The notes beneath the pieces were generated by a model. That model searched no databases and was not told the origin of the DNA. It was given only the letters and a program-made list of their open reading frames with translations. This document shows, one piece after another, positions 25,233 through 34,909 of a stretch of 64,000 bases of DNA. This stretch comes from Bacteroidales bacterium UBA6366 (GTDB lineage: Bacteria > Bacteroidota > Bacteroidia > Bacteroidales > UBA932): positions 1-64,000 of the forward strand of contig DJRG01000089.1 of the NCBI GenBank assembly GCA_002438845.1, given 5' to 3'. A program made the position numbers and the translations under genes. Position 1 is the stretch's first letter. Every line of letters begins with the position of its first letter.

Positions 25233-27446
25233 CTAAAGACTAAAAGAAGGCGGAACGGAATCCTTCGACCATTCTTTATTCGGTCTATCTCCCATCACGA
25301 GCTTCAAACAACCTCCTCTCATCAGTTCCTCATGGGTGAACCAGCATCTGTCCAACGGTTTGCCATTCAATTCCGCGGACTGGATGTACTTGTTGGACGG
25401 AGAGTAATCCACTGTTTGCACGGTGAATGTCCTTCCGTTTCCTATGTTCATCTCGACTTTCTCAAAAAACGGAGATCCGATGTTATACATCGGCAACCCT
25501 GGAGTGACAGGATAGAAACCCATCATGGAGAACACCACAAAAGCAGACATACCACCTCCATCCTCGTCGCCAGGAAGACCCATAAGATCATTTCTGAACC
25601 ATGCGCGGAGAAGTGTATGGATTCTCTTCTGGGTTTTCCAAGCCTGACCTCCGTAGTTGTAGAGGTAAGGGATGTGAAGAGACGGCTCATTCGCCATAGA
25701 GAACTGTCCGACAATGCCAGAATGGTCAGGAAGCTGGGCAAAGAATTCAAACTTGCTGGTTCCCAACGGGGTGTCAAACATTCTGTCAAGTTCGGAACAG
25801 AACTTATCCGCGCCTCCCATCAAGGCCACCAAGTCGGCGATGTTATGCTGGACATCCCAGCGATAGATCCATCCGTTGTTCTCGTCATAAGCATTTCTGG
25901 CGCCAAGACCGCCTGAACGGCTATAATTAAAAGGCATGATGAAATTCCCTTGCTCATCTTTTGGATGAAAGAACTTGGTATCAGGATTCCAGACAGTCCG
26001 ATAACCGAGCGAACCTTTCCTGAAGCGTTCCGCCATCTCTGGTTCACCGGCATGATCAGCAAGTATGGAAAGACACCACTGATCGTATGCGGTCCCGAGA
26101 GTGACAGCCACCGGTTGCCTCTTTTCAAAAGGATGCACTTCTGGATAGGTTTCTTCCGCTCCGTCAGGAAGTGCGGGAATGTACCCATGCTTCCAATAGA
26201 ACTCGCTCAATGGACCAGCCTTGACATCAGACCATGGAGCCAATGTCTTTTCCGTCAAACCATCACGGCAATATTCATAAAGAGATTTCACGTCAAATCC
26301 AGTCAAGCCTTTCTCAATCGCATCAGCGACAAATGCCACAGCGTGATTGGAATTCATCCTACGGCTGTCACCCGTGACCTCAGGAAAAGTAGGCATCCAA
26401 TGATTTGTCATCTGCTCGCTCATGCGGGCATAGGAATTGATCATGTCAACCTCCATCTCCGGTTCCATCAAAACCCTGAGAGGATGTGCGGCGCGATATG
26501 TGTCCCACACCCAATCATCCGTATAGAATGGGGTATTGTCCTCATGGACCTTGCCGTCAAAAGCACTGAAATACCTATTACCCTCACTAAGACAGATCAT
26601 GCGCTCATAGGTTCTGTACAACGAAGTGTAAAAAACCGTTTTATCATCCTCGCTGCCGTCACCTATTCTGATCTTGCCAAGTTTGTCATTCCAAGCTCTT
26701 CGCCCTTTTGCCGCCACTTTTGAAAGGTCAAAATCCGGGATCTCTGATCTAAGATTAGACTCCGCCTGATTCTCATCTATGAATGAAATGCCATAACGGA
26801 CACTGACCTCTTTCACATTCTTGCCGAAAGTGACCACTACAAAGTTCCCTTCATTTGTGGCGAAAGATCGATCCGCTTCCACCTTGCCCGAGAATTCCGC
26901 CCAGATATGAACAACCGTTCCGTTCGCCAATTCCTGACACCCTCTTACCGAGCCATTATCATAGCGGACTTTACCTTTGTTCGTGTTAAAGATCAGTGAT
27001 GGCGAGCCCTCCGCAAAGAATTCCAATTTGTAGATGGCGGAATGGTATGATGGCGCGAACGTCACCTCAACCTGTTCTTCTTCCAAATAGACCGAATACT
27101 GATACGGGGTTATCCTTTCATTGTCATAGTGATACTTGTAAACAGCCGAAGGCGATTCTTTCTCACCTTGGAAAAACGACAGATTAAAGGCCGATTTCCC
27201 GCGATGACTGGTCACAATCAGAGGAAGCCCTTTGATTCTGTCCGATGTGAAATCAGTTCGTTCAGGATACACCCTCATCATTCCGTTAGGCAACTGGACT
27301 GTAGGATATGTAGGAACCAGCAGATGGCTTATGTTTCCCATGTAAGGGTTGACATAGTCCACAGGCTCCTTGGTCTCAGTTGAGCATGACACCAAGCCGA
27401 TCACAGCCGCTATCGCTGTCAGTACTATGTGTTTGTTGTTTCTCAT
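25233..27446 (-). CDS. GH92 family alpha-mannosidase lipoprotein (PUL2)
   Basis: About 737 residues. The lipoprotein signal ends IGLVSC. GH92 enzymes are calcium-dependent exo-alpha-mannosidases acting on N-glycan or yeast-mannan linkages. Signatures: VDYVNPYMGNISHLLVPTYP and QLPNGMMRVYPER at the N-terminal sandwich, FYTDDWVWDTYRAAHPLRVL, WKHGYIPALPDG, HIPYLYNYGGQAWKTQ and the highly conserved PGDEDGGGMSAFVVFSMMGFYP that holds the catalytic acids. Start chosen at the ATG at 27446; a GTG at 27458 overlaps the preceding stop. Last gene of the six-gene operon, overlapping or abutting the GH99-like gene. The linkage specificity cannot be predicted. Confidence 0.95.
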   Translation of the reverse strand: MRNNKHIVLTAIAAVIGLVSCSTETKEPVDYVNPYMGNISHLLVPTYPTVQLPNGMMRVYPERTDFTSDRIKGLPLIVTSHRGKSAFNLSFFQGEKESPSAVYKYHYDNERITPYQYSVYLEEEQVEVTFAPSYHSAIYKLEFFAEGSPSLIFNTNKGKVRYDNGSVRGCQELANGTVVHIWAEFSGKVEADRSFATNEGNFVVVTFGKNVKEVSVRYGISFIDENQAESNLRSEIPDFDLSKVAAKGRRAWNDKLGKIRIGDGSEDDKTVFYTSLYRTYERMICLSEGNRYFSAFDGKVHEDNTPFYTDDWVWDTYRAAHPLRVLMEPEMEVDMINSYARMSEQMTNHWMPTFPEVTGDSRRMNSNHAVAFVADAIEKGLTGFDVKSLYEYCRDGLTEKTLAPWSDVKAGPLSEFYWKHGYIPALPDGAEETYPEVHPFEKRQPVAVTLGTAYDQWCLSILADHAGEPEMAERFRKGSLGYRTVWNPDTKFFHPKDEQGNFIMPFNYSRSGGLGARNAYDENNGWIYRWDVQHNIADLVALMGGADKFCSELDRMFDTPLGTSKFEFFAQLPDHSGIVGQFSMANEPSLHIPYLYNYGGQAWKTQKRIHTLLRAWFRNDLMGLPGDEDGGGMSAFVVFSMMGFYPVTPGLPMYNIGSPFFEKVEMNIGNGRTFTVQTVDYSPSNKYIQSAELNGKPLDRCWFTHEELMRGGCLKLVMGDRPNKEWSKDSVPPSFSL

Positions 27447-27454
27447 TGATGGGT

Positions 27455-28537
27455 TCACTGTTTCTTGAACTGCTTTCTGGTCTCATCAAGGAATCTCGTC
27501 TCCTTCAAATCCGACGGTTCAAGGTTGGTCCCGTAAGCCCAGTCATTCCATGAATTGATAAAGATCAGATTGTGGCTTCCTATATTACGCTTGGCGACAT
27601 TGCAGAACTTGACATAATCCTTGACATCACCATCAGCCGCGAAAGTGTAATAATAGCTCTTCGTGTCCTTCACTCTGTCATTGTAAGACGGATAGACGCA
27701 TGGAATGAAATCTACAGCCCTTTTTTCAAGTGTTGTCTTCCAATTGTTCCAATTAATGTCAAGGAAACTGAAAAAGCCGAAAAAGACATCATAGGAGCGG
27801 GTTTTCCAAGCATTTGCGACAACCGCGTCAAAAGAATATATCTGATGATCCGCATAATTGACAGGCGCCACCCAACCGGTTGTTATCTGCCCGATCACAA
27901 AAGGATCCACACCATAGAAACTCTCAAAGTCCGTTCTGAAACCATCAATCACTTTTTTGTAGTCAATGCTCAAAAGAGCGTCACTGGAAAGGTTTGATGG
28001 AGTGAACATGATGACGGGTCTGCCATCAATCTTAAAATAAGAATCATCAAGCATGTACACGGACAGCTCATCCACAAACTCCGCGATAAGGGACTTGTAT
28101 TTATTCTCGCTCTCCAGAGGTGATTCGTTTGTGACATTAAGATGCTTGGTGTCATAGCAAAGAATGAATCTGACATTTGATTCGCTTTCTCTGGCCGTCA
28201 TGAAAGCCTCCACAAGTGACTTGTCACCGGAGGTGCCGTTCCAATTCAAGATAAAAAAGTCAAGTCCGGCCTGGTCAGCCCATGAAATATGCCGGGCAAT
28301 GACACCCTCATCCAAGGTCTTGTAAAAACCAAGTGAAGGAATCTCAGGGATTTTTGAGGCAACCTCTGATGTGTAGTTTGAATAATAGCAGCCAAGAATC
28401 GCATCGGAGCCAAGGGTGGTCTGAGGAATATCATAGATATACTTATCCTTGTCCGGAGCACCATAGTCCGTCTTTTCACATGACGCTGCGGTGACAAACA
28501 CAGCAACAGCCGCCAAAAGAATATTAATTTGTCTCAT
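27455..28537 (-). CDS. GH99/WbsX-like glycoside hydrolase lipoprotein
   Basis: 360 residues, lipoprotein signal ending VTAASC. The sequence is of the GH99-like (WbsX) TIM-barrel group: ILGCYYSNY at strand 1, ISWADQAGLDFFILNWNG, DDSYFKIDGRPVIMFTPS and the C-terminal LIFINSWNDWAYGTNLEPS, which contains the conserved W-N-(D/E)-W and LEP elements of this group. True GH99 enzymes are endo-alpha-1,2-mannosidases/mannanases. Placed between susD and the GH92 mannosidase, an endo-acting role that feeds the exo-mannosidase is plausible. Assigning GH99 proper rather than a GH99-like relative needs a profile search. Confidence 0.75.
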   Translation of the reverse strand: MRQINILLAAVAVFVTAASCEKTDYGAPDKDKYIYDIPQTTLGSDAILGCYYSNYTSEVASKIPEIPSLGFYKTLDEGVIARHISWADQAGLDFFILNWNGTSGDKSLVEAFMTARESESNVRFILCYDTKHLNVTNESPLESENKYKSLIAEFVDELSVYMLDDSYFKIDGRPVIMFTPSNLSSDALLSIDYKKVIDGFRTDFESFYGVDPFVIGQITTGWVAPVNYADHQIYSFDAVVANAWKTRSYDVFFGFFSFLDINWNNWKTTLEKRAVDFIPCVYPSYNDRVKDTKSYYYTFAADGDVKDYVKFCNVAKRNIGSHNLIFINSWNDWAYGTNLEPSDLKETRFLDETRKQFKKQ

Positions 28538-28551
28538 AACAGTTTGAAATT

Positions 28552-30243
28552 CTATTTATTATAACTCTCAACAAGTTGCTGGAGATTCTTGTTGATCCTT
28601 TGAGGTTTAGCCCACCATAACGGAGTGTCAATCGCATCCACGCCATTCGAGAGCATAGCTGTTCCCTTAGCGTTCTCCTCCGCATTATCCTTGAGTTCGC
28701 TTGAAGGATACTTCAAACGCATCGGAACATAAGAGAACTCCACTTCATTTGACCCGGCGTTGACCGCACCATAGCCAAGCTCTGGCTGATAGTGAGGAAC
28801 CATGTCGAGACATTGAGAACGACGAAGAAGAATCCATGCGTCTATGTCCTGATTGAACATCGCGATGTATTGCTGCATGATGATCTGAGTGTAGATGTGG
28901 TCGGTGCCATCATCCTTGATAGCACTTGAGCACAATCCCAGATAGTCCATGAAATATTTCTCTCCCTCCGGAGTCTGCTCAATGTCTGTGAACGTGTCAT
29001 AATCAATTCCGTCCTCGTTGAGATACGCCGTCACTGAAACTTCATCAGTAACACCGAACTGACTCATGGAAGCACGAATCCCTTCATAATAATAGTCTTC
29101 CGTCTGTCTCTCACCTGTGCCAAGACCAAGATGCGTAAGTTCCGCCTTAAGGAGACAAACCTCTGCATAGCTCATGATAGTCTGGGCATAATCCATCTGG
29201 AAATAGCTGTCAAGCATCACAGAATACGCAGTGGCGGGAACTCCGGCATGAGGGTTTGACGAGTCAAGAAGTCCAGAAACAGGGGTGTGGTCTGTCTTTG
29301 GCTTACCCCAATACGGGGCCCAGTGAAAGTTCTCCGGCATCTGGGCGGAAGTACAAGGAGTGAAGAACTTTTCAAGGCGGGGATCTTTGTACGGGGCTGT
29401 GAACATCAGGAAAGACTCACCCGCCGAATTCGCTTTGTCCAGATTGGTGGTCTGAATAATGAAGTAATCATAATAGTAGTTTCTGGTCGCCTCGTTGTCG
29501 CCCCACTTCACAATGCAGTTATCATCGTTGCTTCCCATCAACAATGACTCGTCCCGCATGACATCAGCAATGTGCGATGTCGCAAGACTCTTGTCAGCGT
29601 TACAGATTCTGACAGCGATGCGTAGACGGAGGGAATTGGCGAACCTCACCCATTTCACAAGGTCACTTTTCCCGTCAGACGAAGCGAAGACAGGATCATG
29701 AAGATACGTGTCAGCCTCATAGTCAATAGCTTCCGCACAATTCTGAAGCCCTTCCAAGATATTCTTATAGATGGTAGGTTCATCATCATAAGGAACTGAT
29801 GTCGTGCCTTTAAGAGCTTCTGTCATCGGAATAGGTCCCCACATGGCAGCAACCTGTGAGAAAACGTAATATTTCCAGATTCTGGCGACGGCGACCCTGT
29901 TGTGATATTCCTCATCATCCTGATACTTATCCTCAATGAAATGAAGAGGAAGAAGGGCGTAATTGTAAAATGCCTTGAAATATTCACTGTTGGATGTTGG
30001 AATGTCACCGTAGCGACCCATCTGGTTTGTCTGCCCATAGCAGTACTGGACATAGTTATCCAGAAGATTCTTCTTGATTCCACCACACGACGCCTTCAAC
30101 GTGTTGAATACACTGGTGTTAAGAAGGTACTCCGGATTAACGTCGCTCAACTGGTTAGGGTTGGTGTTCATCTCCTCAAAACCATCCGTGCAGGAAACTA
30201 ACGCCAGTACGACTGAGACGATGCTTATTATAAACTTTTTCAT
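28552..30243 (-). CDS. SusD-like lipoprotein, SusD-like_2 type (PUL2)
   Basis: 563 residues. Lipobox LALVSC, then TDGFEEMNTNPNQLSDVNPEYLLNTSVF, the typical opening of the second SusD-like family. Further family features are the ARIWKYYVFSQVAAMWGPIPMTEA helix pair, WVRFANSLRLRIAVRI and YAEVCLLKAELTHLGLG, with a C-terminal PTRLKYP-like VPMRLKYPSSE. Binds glycan at the cell surface and caps the SusC transporter encoded immediately upstream in the operon (17-bp gap). Confidence 0.93.
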   Translation of the reverse strand: MKKFIISIVSVVLALVSCTDGFEEMNTNPNQLSDVNPEYLLNTSVFNTLKASCGGIKKNLLDNYVQYCYGQTNQMGRYGDIPTSNSEYFKAFYNYALLPLHFIEDKYQDDEEYHNRVAVARIWKYYVFSQVAAMWGPIPMTEALKGTTSVPYDDEPTIYKNILEGLQNCAEAIDYEADTYLHDPVFASSDGKSDLVKWVRFANSLRLRIAVRICNADKSLATSHIADVMRDESLLMGSNDDNCIVKWGDNEATRNYYYDYFIIQTTNLDKANSAGESFLMFTAPYKDPRLEKFFTPCTSAQMPENFHWAPYWGKPKTDHTPVSGLLDSSNPHAGVPATAYSVMLDSYFQMDYAQTIMSYAEVCLLKAELTHLGLGTGERQTEDYYYEGIRASMSQFGVTDEVSVTAYLNEDGIDYDTFTDIEQTPEGEKYFMDYLGLCSSAIKDDGTDHIYTQIIMQQYIAMFNQDIDAWILLRRSQCLDMVPHYQPELGYGAVNAGSNEVEFSYVPMRLKYPSSELKDNAEENAKGTAMLSNGVDAIDTPLWWAKPQRINKNLQQLVESYNK

Positions 30244-30260
30244 TTACTGTTCCTCCATTA

Positions 30261-33200
30261 TTAGAATGATACCTTAAGGTCAAAACCGACGTTCGCGACA
30301 GGCGGCATGCCTCCGTACTCAATTCCCTGCGCGTTGCCAGAAGACACCGCTGATTCCGGATCAATTCCCTTTGGTGTGTTCTGGTAAAGGATAGCCAGAT
30401 TTCGTCCGACCAATGAGAATTTGATGCTGTTCAAAGGTGTCTTGGAAAGAAGTTTCTTAGGAATAGCATATCCTATGGAAACCTCGCGCAGCTTTACGTA
30501 TGAAGCATCGAATACACATCTCGAATCCCAGCTACCCACCTTGTAACGCGGATTCACGAACATCTCACACTTAGAGCCGTCTTCAAAGACAGCATCGTCC
30601 CATTGGTAGCCGAACGAAGCCTTCTTGGCGCTCTCTCCCAAAATGATGCTGCTGAGATAATACTCCTCACGCCCCGCATAGGTGTCAGCGACAACACCGG
30701 CCGTCGTGGCACGATTCCATGTTCCGGAATACAAGACACCTCCGACACGGGCGTCTATCTGGAAATTGACAGAGACTCCATAAATCTTGAACGAATTGAT
30801 CAAGCTCCCTGTCCATTTTGGTTCAACTACTCCCAATTCCTGAAGATTGTCCGTGACAAGCGGCTTTCCGTCCGCATCCACAATCATGCGGCCGGCTTCA
30901 TCTCTCTTCACGTCCCGTCCTCTCATGACACCATAAGGGCGTCCCTCCTCAAGGTTGATGGAGACGTTTGACGAGGTTAGGATGGCGACGGAGGAACTCT
31001 CATCAGAGACCTTGACAACATTAGAACGGTTCTGAGAATAATTCGTGGTGAGATTCCACTTGAAATTACGCGTGCTGACAGGATTGGCGTTGATCACAAA
31101 CTCAAATCCCTTGTTGTCAATCCGGCCAGCGTTCATGTAACGCTTGCTGTAACCACTTGATGTAGACAACGTGACACTGGTGATGAGGTCGTAGGACTTG
31201 GAATTATAGTAAGTCACATCAAAGCCAAGCCTGTTGTTCAAGAAATTAACCTCGGTTCCCACCTCAAGGGATCGGGTCTGCTCCGGCTTCAGTTCAGGGT
31301 TATTAAGAGTGGTGCTGATACCCTGAAGAGGTTGGCCATTATAAATTCCCGAATATGAGAACGTCTGACCTGTCCTGTACGGACTGGTGTCAGCTCCGGC
31401 ATAGGCATAGGAAGCACGGATCTTACCGAAGGAAATGACGTTTCTGTCGATCTTGAAAGCGTCTGAAAATATGAAACTGGCTCCTACGGATGGATAGAAG
31501 TATGAACAGTTTACGGCCGGGAGTGTACTTGACCAGTCATTACGGGCTGTGGCATCAATGAACAGCCAGTTGAACAAACCGAAAGAAACCGAACCATACA
31601 GAGAATTGATACGCTTCTCACTGATGGTCTGAGTCGCGATAGGATACTCGCCGGAGTTTGAAATATTCTTAAATCCAGGGACAAGCAGGCTGGTAATTTC
31701 CTGAGTAAGTTTCTCTGTTGTTCTGTAATATGTGCTGACCCCCAGCAAAGCATTTATTGACAGAATCTTATCAAACGAATGATCATATCTAAGGTGTCCA
31801 GAGAACTCGTCTGAGAGGTATCTTGTTGACCAATTCATCATGCCTCCGTCAAGATCACTTCTCGCCCCCATGTTACTGAATTCAGTGCCGGTCCAACCAT
31901 AGTAGTCAATACCGGCCTTCGCCTGAGCCACCAGCCCCTTGGCAATCTTCGCCTCCATTATCGCGGATCCTGTCACACGGTCACGGATGTCTGAGTTCGT
32001 GTTTTCGTAGATGTTCCAGTAAGGATTGTAACCACGTTCACCGATCGGAATCATCTCTTTTCCGTCCTCATCCTTGTAATGCTTCATCATCTCGACAGTG
32101 ATGTCACGAGGAAGAGTTACGAAAGCATATATAGGGTTCCTGTTCGAGCCGTTAAGGTACTGACGATTCTTGACAACCTCTCGAGTGTAAGTCAGCTTTG
32201 AATCCAATGTAAGCCACTTGAACACAGTGTTGAACAAACGCACGTTGAAAACATTCTTTGCAGACTCATTGTTGCCATGAACCACACTGTTGCTGCTTAC
32301 ATTCGTGTAAGAAAGGCGGTAGTTGTTCTCCCTTGAGCCTCCATCTATGGTGAATGAGTTTGAATATTTATGAGCCATGCTGTAAAAATCCCTGACATTG
32401 TCAGGGTGGGCGGAATGAGTTGTCCGGCTGCCATCATGACCTATGATCGGCTGATCCCACAAGGGAGCACCCCAGCTGCGGAGTTTGGCCCCGGCCTTGT
32501 CATTATAGCCGGTCAGATCAGGAATGGTCTCATTCGTCCTCCTGCTGTCCTGAGGAAGCGTGTAAGTACTGTTCTCAAGTTTGAAGTTATTCTCTCCGGT
32601 TCCCCAACCGTTTTGATATTCAAGTAGTTGATTAATGGTTTCAAACTGAAAGTTCCCATTATAGGAAAAGTTGACCTTGTTCAGGCCACGAGCTTTCTTT
32701 GTCGTGATGAGGATGACGCCGTTCGCCGCACGTGAGCCATAGAGAGCTGCGGCATTCGGTCCCTTCAGGACCTCGACCGACTCAATGTCGTCAGGATTGA
32801 TGTCAGCGGCAGGATTGCCCATGTCAAGAGATCCGGAACCACCATCAACACCCACTCCCGAATCTCCTGGCTGATTTTCAATCACCATTCCGTCAATCAC
32901 AAACACAGGCATAGAGTTCTCCGTAAGTGAACTGGTACCGCGTATAACGACACGTGAAGTACCATTGGAAACACCGGATGGAGTCACGCTGACTCCGGCA
33001 ACCTTACCGGACAGAGACGCCACAAAGTCGCTGGCTTTGATCTCATTCATAGACGAAGCGTCAACAGATTGGCGGGAATAGTTAAGGCTCTTGGCCTCTC
33101 GCGTTATACCAAGGGCAGTCACCACGACGGCATCCAAAGTCTGAGAGTCTTGTTCAAGGTATATTTTTGCCCCGGAAGCCGGCCTTGCCGGAACCACATA

Positions 33201-33455
33201 GTCAAGATACCCGACTGATGACACCTTGATCTCCTTGCCCGTCTCAGGGATATTGATCGAAAACACACCGTCAAGATCCGTAGACACACCTGTAATTGTT
33301 TTGCCTTTGGCATCAGTGACAATCACACTGGCGCCGATTACCGGTTGACCGTCTTTATGGTCTATTACCGTTCCTTTGAAAGACTTGGTCTGCGCCACTG
33401 ATGACACGATGGCAAGGAACAGGACTGTCATTGTTGTTATTAGCCTATTTTTCAT
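30261..33455 (-). CDS. SusC/RagA-type TonB-dependent transporter (PUL2)
   Basis: About 1064 residues starting MKNRLITTMTVLFLAIVSSVAQ (signal peptide); a longer frame to 33509 would overlap the previous gene and is unlikely. Carboxypeptidase-like domain at about 25-110 (FKGTVIDHKDGQPVIGASVIV), TonB-box region TLDAVVVTALGI, plug with SRVVIRGTSSLTENSMPVFV, VFVIDGMVIE and AALYGSRAANGVILITTKK, then barrel strands to the C-terminal VGFDLKVSF. The plug carries a Gly/Ser-rich insert (GDSGVGVDGGSGSLDMG) after VIDGM. Outer-membrane importer paired with the following SusD; substrate probably mannose-containing by context. Confidence 0.95.
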   Translation of the reverse strand: MKNRLITTMTVLFLAIVSSVAQTKSFKGTVIDHKDGQPVIGASVIVTDAKGKTITGVSTDLDGVFSINIPETGKEIKVSSVGYLDYVVPARPASGAKIYLEQDSQTLDAVVVTALGITREAKSLNYSRQSVDASSMNEIKASDFVASLSGKVAGVSVTPSGVSNGTSRVVIRGTSSLTENSMPVFVIDGMVIENQPGDSGVGVDGGSGSLDMGNPAADINPDDIESVEVLKGPNAAALYGSRAANGVILITTKKARGLNKVNFSYNGNFQFETINQLLEYQNGWGTGENNFKLENSTYTLPQDSRRTNETIPDLTGYNDKAGAKLRSWGAPLWDQPIIGHDGSRTTHSAHPDNVRDFYSMAHKYSNSFTIDGGSRENNYRLSYTNVSSNSVVHGNNESAKNVFNVRLFNTVFKWLTLDSKLTYTREVVKNRQYLNGSNRNPIYAFVTLPRDITVEMMKHYKDEDGKEMIPIGERGYNPYWNIYENTNSDIRDRVTGSAIMEAKIAKGLVAQAKAGIDYYGWTGTEFSNMGARSDLDGGMMNWSTRYLSDEFSGHLRYDHSFDKILSINALLGVSTYYRTTEKLTQEITSLLVPGFKNISNSGEYPIATQTISEKRINSLYGSVSFGLFNWLFIDATARNDWSSTLPAVNCSYFYPSVGASFIFSDAFKIDRNVISFGKIRASYAYAGADTSPYRTGQTFSYSGIYNGQPLQGISTTLNNPELKPEQTRSLEVGTEVNFLNNRLGFDVTYYNSKSYDLITSVTLSTSSGYSKRYMNAGRIDNKGFEFVINANPVSTRNFKWNLTTNYSQNRSNVVKVSDESSSVAILTSSNVSINLEEGRPYGVMRGRDVKRDEAGRMIVDADGKPLVTDNLQELGVVEPKWTGSLINSFKIYGVSVNFQIDARVGGVLYSGTWNRATTAGVVADTYAGREEYYLSSIILGESAKKASFGYQWDDAVFEDGSKCEMFVNPRYKVGSWDSRCVFDASYVKLREVSIGYAIPKKLLSKTPLNSIKFSLVGRNLAILYQNTPKGIDPESAVSSGNAQGIEYGGMPPVANVGFDLKVSF

Positions 33456-33468
33456 AATATTCTTATGT

Positions 33469-34887
33469 TTAATACTCGATGGCATCCTCGGTGTAGTACT
33501 GAAGGACAACCTTAAGGAGACGGAACTCTCCCTGAGCCGTGGTCATGAATTTGAAATGCTGGTAATTGTCCAAAGAAAGATCCCACTGATAATTCTTGTT
33601 GTCTATCATCTGGCCAGGCAGTTTTACCCATTCATCAGAAGCTGTGGCTTTCGCATAGCCCTCATAAACAGAAATATCTTTCATGCCGGAAGAGGCGATA
33701 ATCCGAACAAGTTTGATTCCTTTCCGGAAAGGAGTGATGTTACAAAGGTAACCCACCTTTGAACTGCCCCACACGGCATACGGTGGTTTCTTTGTCGGTT
33801 TTGCCTGAAGATAGAGATCCTCCCACTCAACATTATCAACCGTAAATCGTTCCGGATCAGGATTGGACGACGTGGAGACTCCAGCGGAATAGAAATCACT
33901 GAATTCCATCTCATACTCCTCAAAAGCGCGAGGTTTCGCATAGACATACTCGGACGGTCCATAGACAAGTGAAGAGCCATCTACAATCTCAAGCACATAT
34001 TTGATGTAGTAGCGCCCATAGTCAAGTCCACCGACTTTCGCCGTCATTTTCCTGTCCGCGCAGACTGCATCTGCATGCGACACTTCCTTACCTTCCTTGT
34101 CCGTCACCATCACATAGCCTTTCACGACAGTCTTGTCCTCTCCGTCGTAAGTTGCGGAGACAGTCCACACGCCATCCTCATCAAATGTGATTTCTTCCGG
34201 GACAATATTCTCCGGCACAGGAAGAAGATTAAGCTTGCCATGTTCGGATTCGAGAGTTGAACCATCATGGAACGTGAAAACCAGACAGCAGTCGTACAAG
34301 TCCTGCTTCCACTCCGAAAGGTTGAAAAGAGCCCTCACCTTACTGTCCAGACTTTTTACATGAGGGACATTCTCGACAGAATTACCCTCTGAATCAAGCA
34401 TCAATAGTCTTACATCCTTGATAAGATCATCCTCTCCGGTGTAGGAGACAGATAGAATCTTCGATGACAGCGTAGTCTGTGTGGAGAAGCGGAACTCACG
34501 TGGCACGCAATACGCAAGAAAACCGGTCTCGTCAGATTTGATCACATTTCCACCAGGAGTCGTGACCTCAAAATTGTAGTTGTAAGTATTGCCGAAGTCA
34601 AGATTTGAGATGGTCACTTTAGCAACACCGTCTGAGTACTGGCACGACGGCACCGACACAGGTGATCCTGTGATGGATTCCGAAACCACAAAGGCAGCGG
34701 AGGAGACTCCCGAATCATCCCCGTTATAGACTGCGGACAATGTCACAGACAGATCCGAAGCATTGATGTCCGGCTTTCCAAGTATGACCTCGGTCGGTGC
34801 GTAATAGCCACCTTTCACCTCATCCTTCGCACAAGATGAAAGGAGGAACGCCGACAGGATCACGATCAGATACTGAATCCTTTTCAT
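33469..34887 (-). CDS. PUL2 surface lipoprotein with repeated Ig-like domains
   Basis: 472 residues, no family recognised with certainty. Lipobox LLSSCAKDE. Three successive beta-sandwich-like units of about 95 residues can be seen (starting near VILGKPDINASDL, REFRFSTQTTLSSK and EEITFDEDGVWTVSATYDG), each with a central D/G-rich turn and a YNYNFEV or YYIKYVLEI-type strand, as in fibronectin/Ig folds. The last about 150 residues form a different beta-rich domain with several Trp and Tyr (VEWEDLYLQAKPTKKPPYAVW), which could be the glycan-binding end. The position directly upstream of susC and the lipoprotein signal suggest a surface glycan-binding protein. This is inference. Confidence 0.65.
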   Translation of the reverse strand: MKRIQYLIVILSAFLLSSCAKDEVKGGYYAPTEVILGKPDINASDLSVTLSAVYNGDDSGVSSAAFVVSESITGSPVSVPSCQYSDGVAKVTISNLDFGNTYNYNFEVTTPGGNVIKSDETGFLAYCVPREFRFSTQTTLSSKILSVSYTGEDDLIKDVRLLMLDSEGNSVENVPHVKSLDSKVRALFNLSEWKQDLYDCCLVFTFHDGSTLESEHGKLNLLPVPENIVPEEITFDEDGVWTVSATYDGEDKTVVKGYVMVTDKEGKEVSHADAVCADRKMTAKVGGLDYGRYYIKYVLEIVDGSSLVYGPSEYVYAKPRAFEEYEMEFSDFYSAGVSTSSNPDPERFTVDNVEWEDLYLQAKPTKKPPYAVWGSSKVGYLCNITPFRKGIKLVRIIASSGMKDISVYEGYAKATASDEWVKLPGQMIDNKNYQWDLSLDNYQHFKFMTTAQGEFRLLKVVLQYYTEDAIEY

Positions 34888-34909
34888 TTAGTTATTAATT
34901 ATTAGTTTG

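Noticed and set aside
25155..26723. Two plus-strand open frames opposite the GH92 gene
   Set aside because: They lie wholly or mostly antisense to a well-supported GH92 enzyme and have low-complexity, His/Arg/Ser-rich translations.
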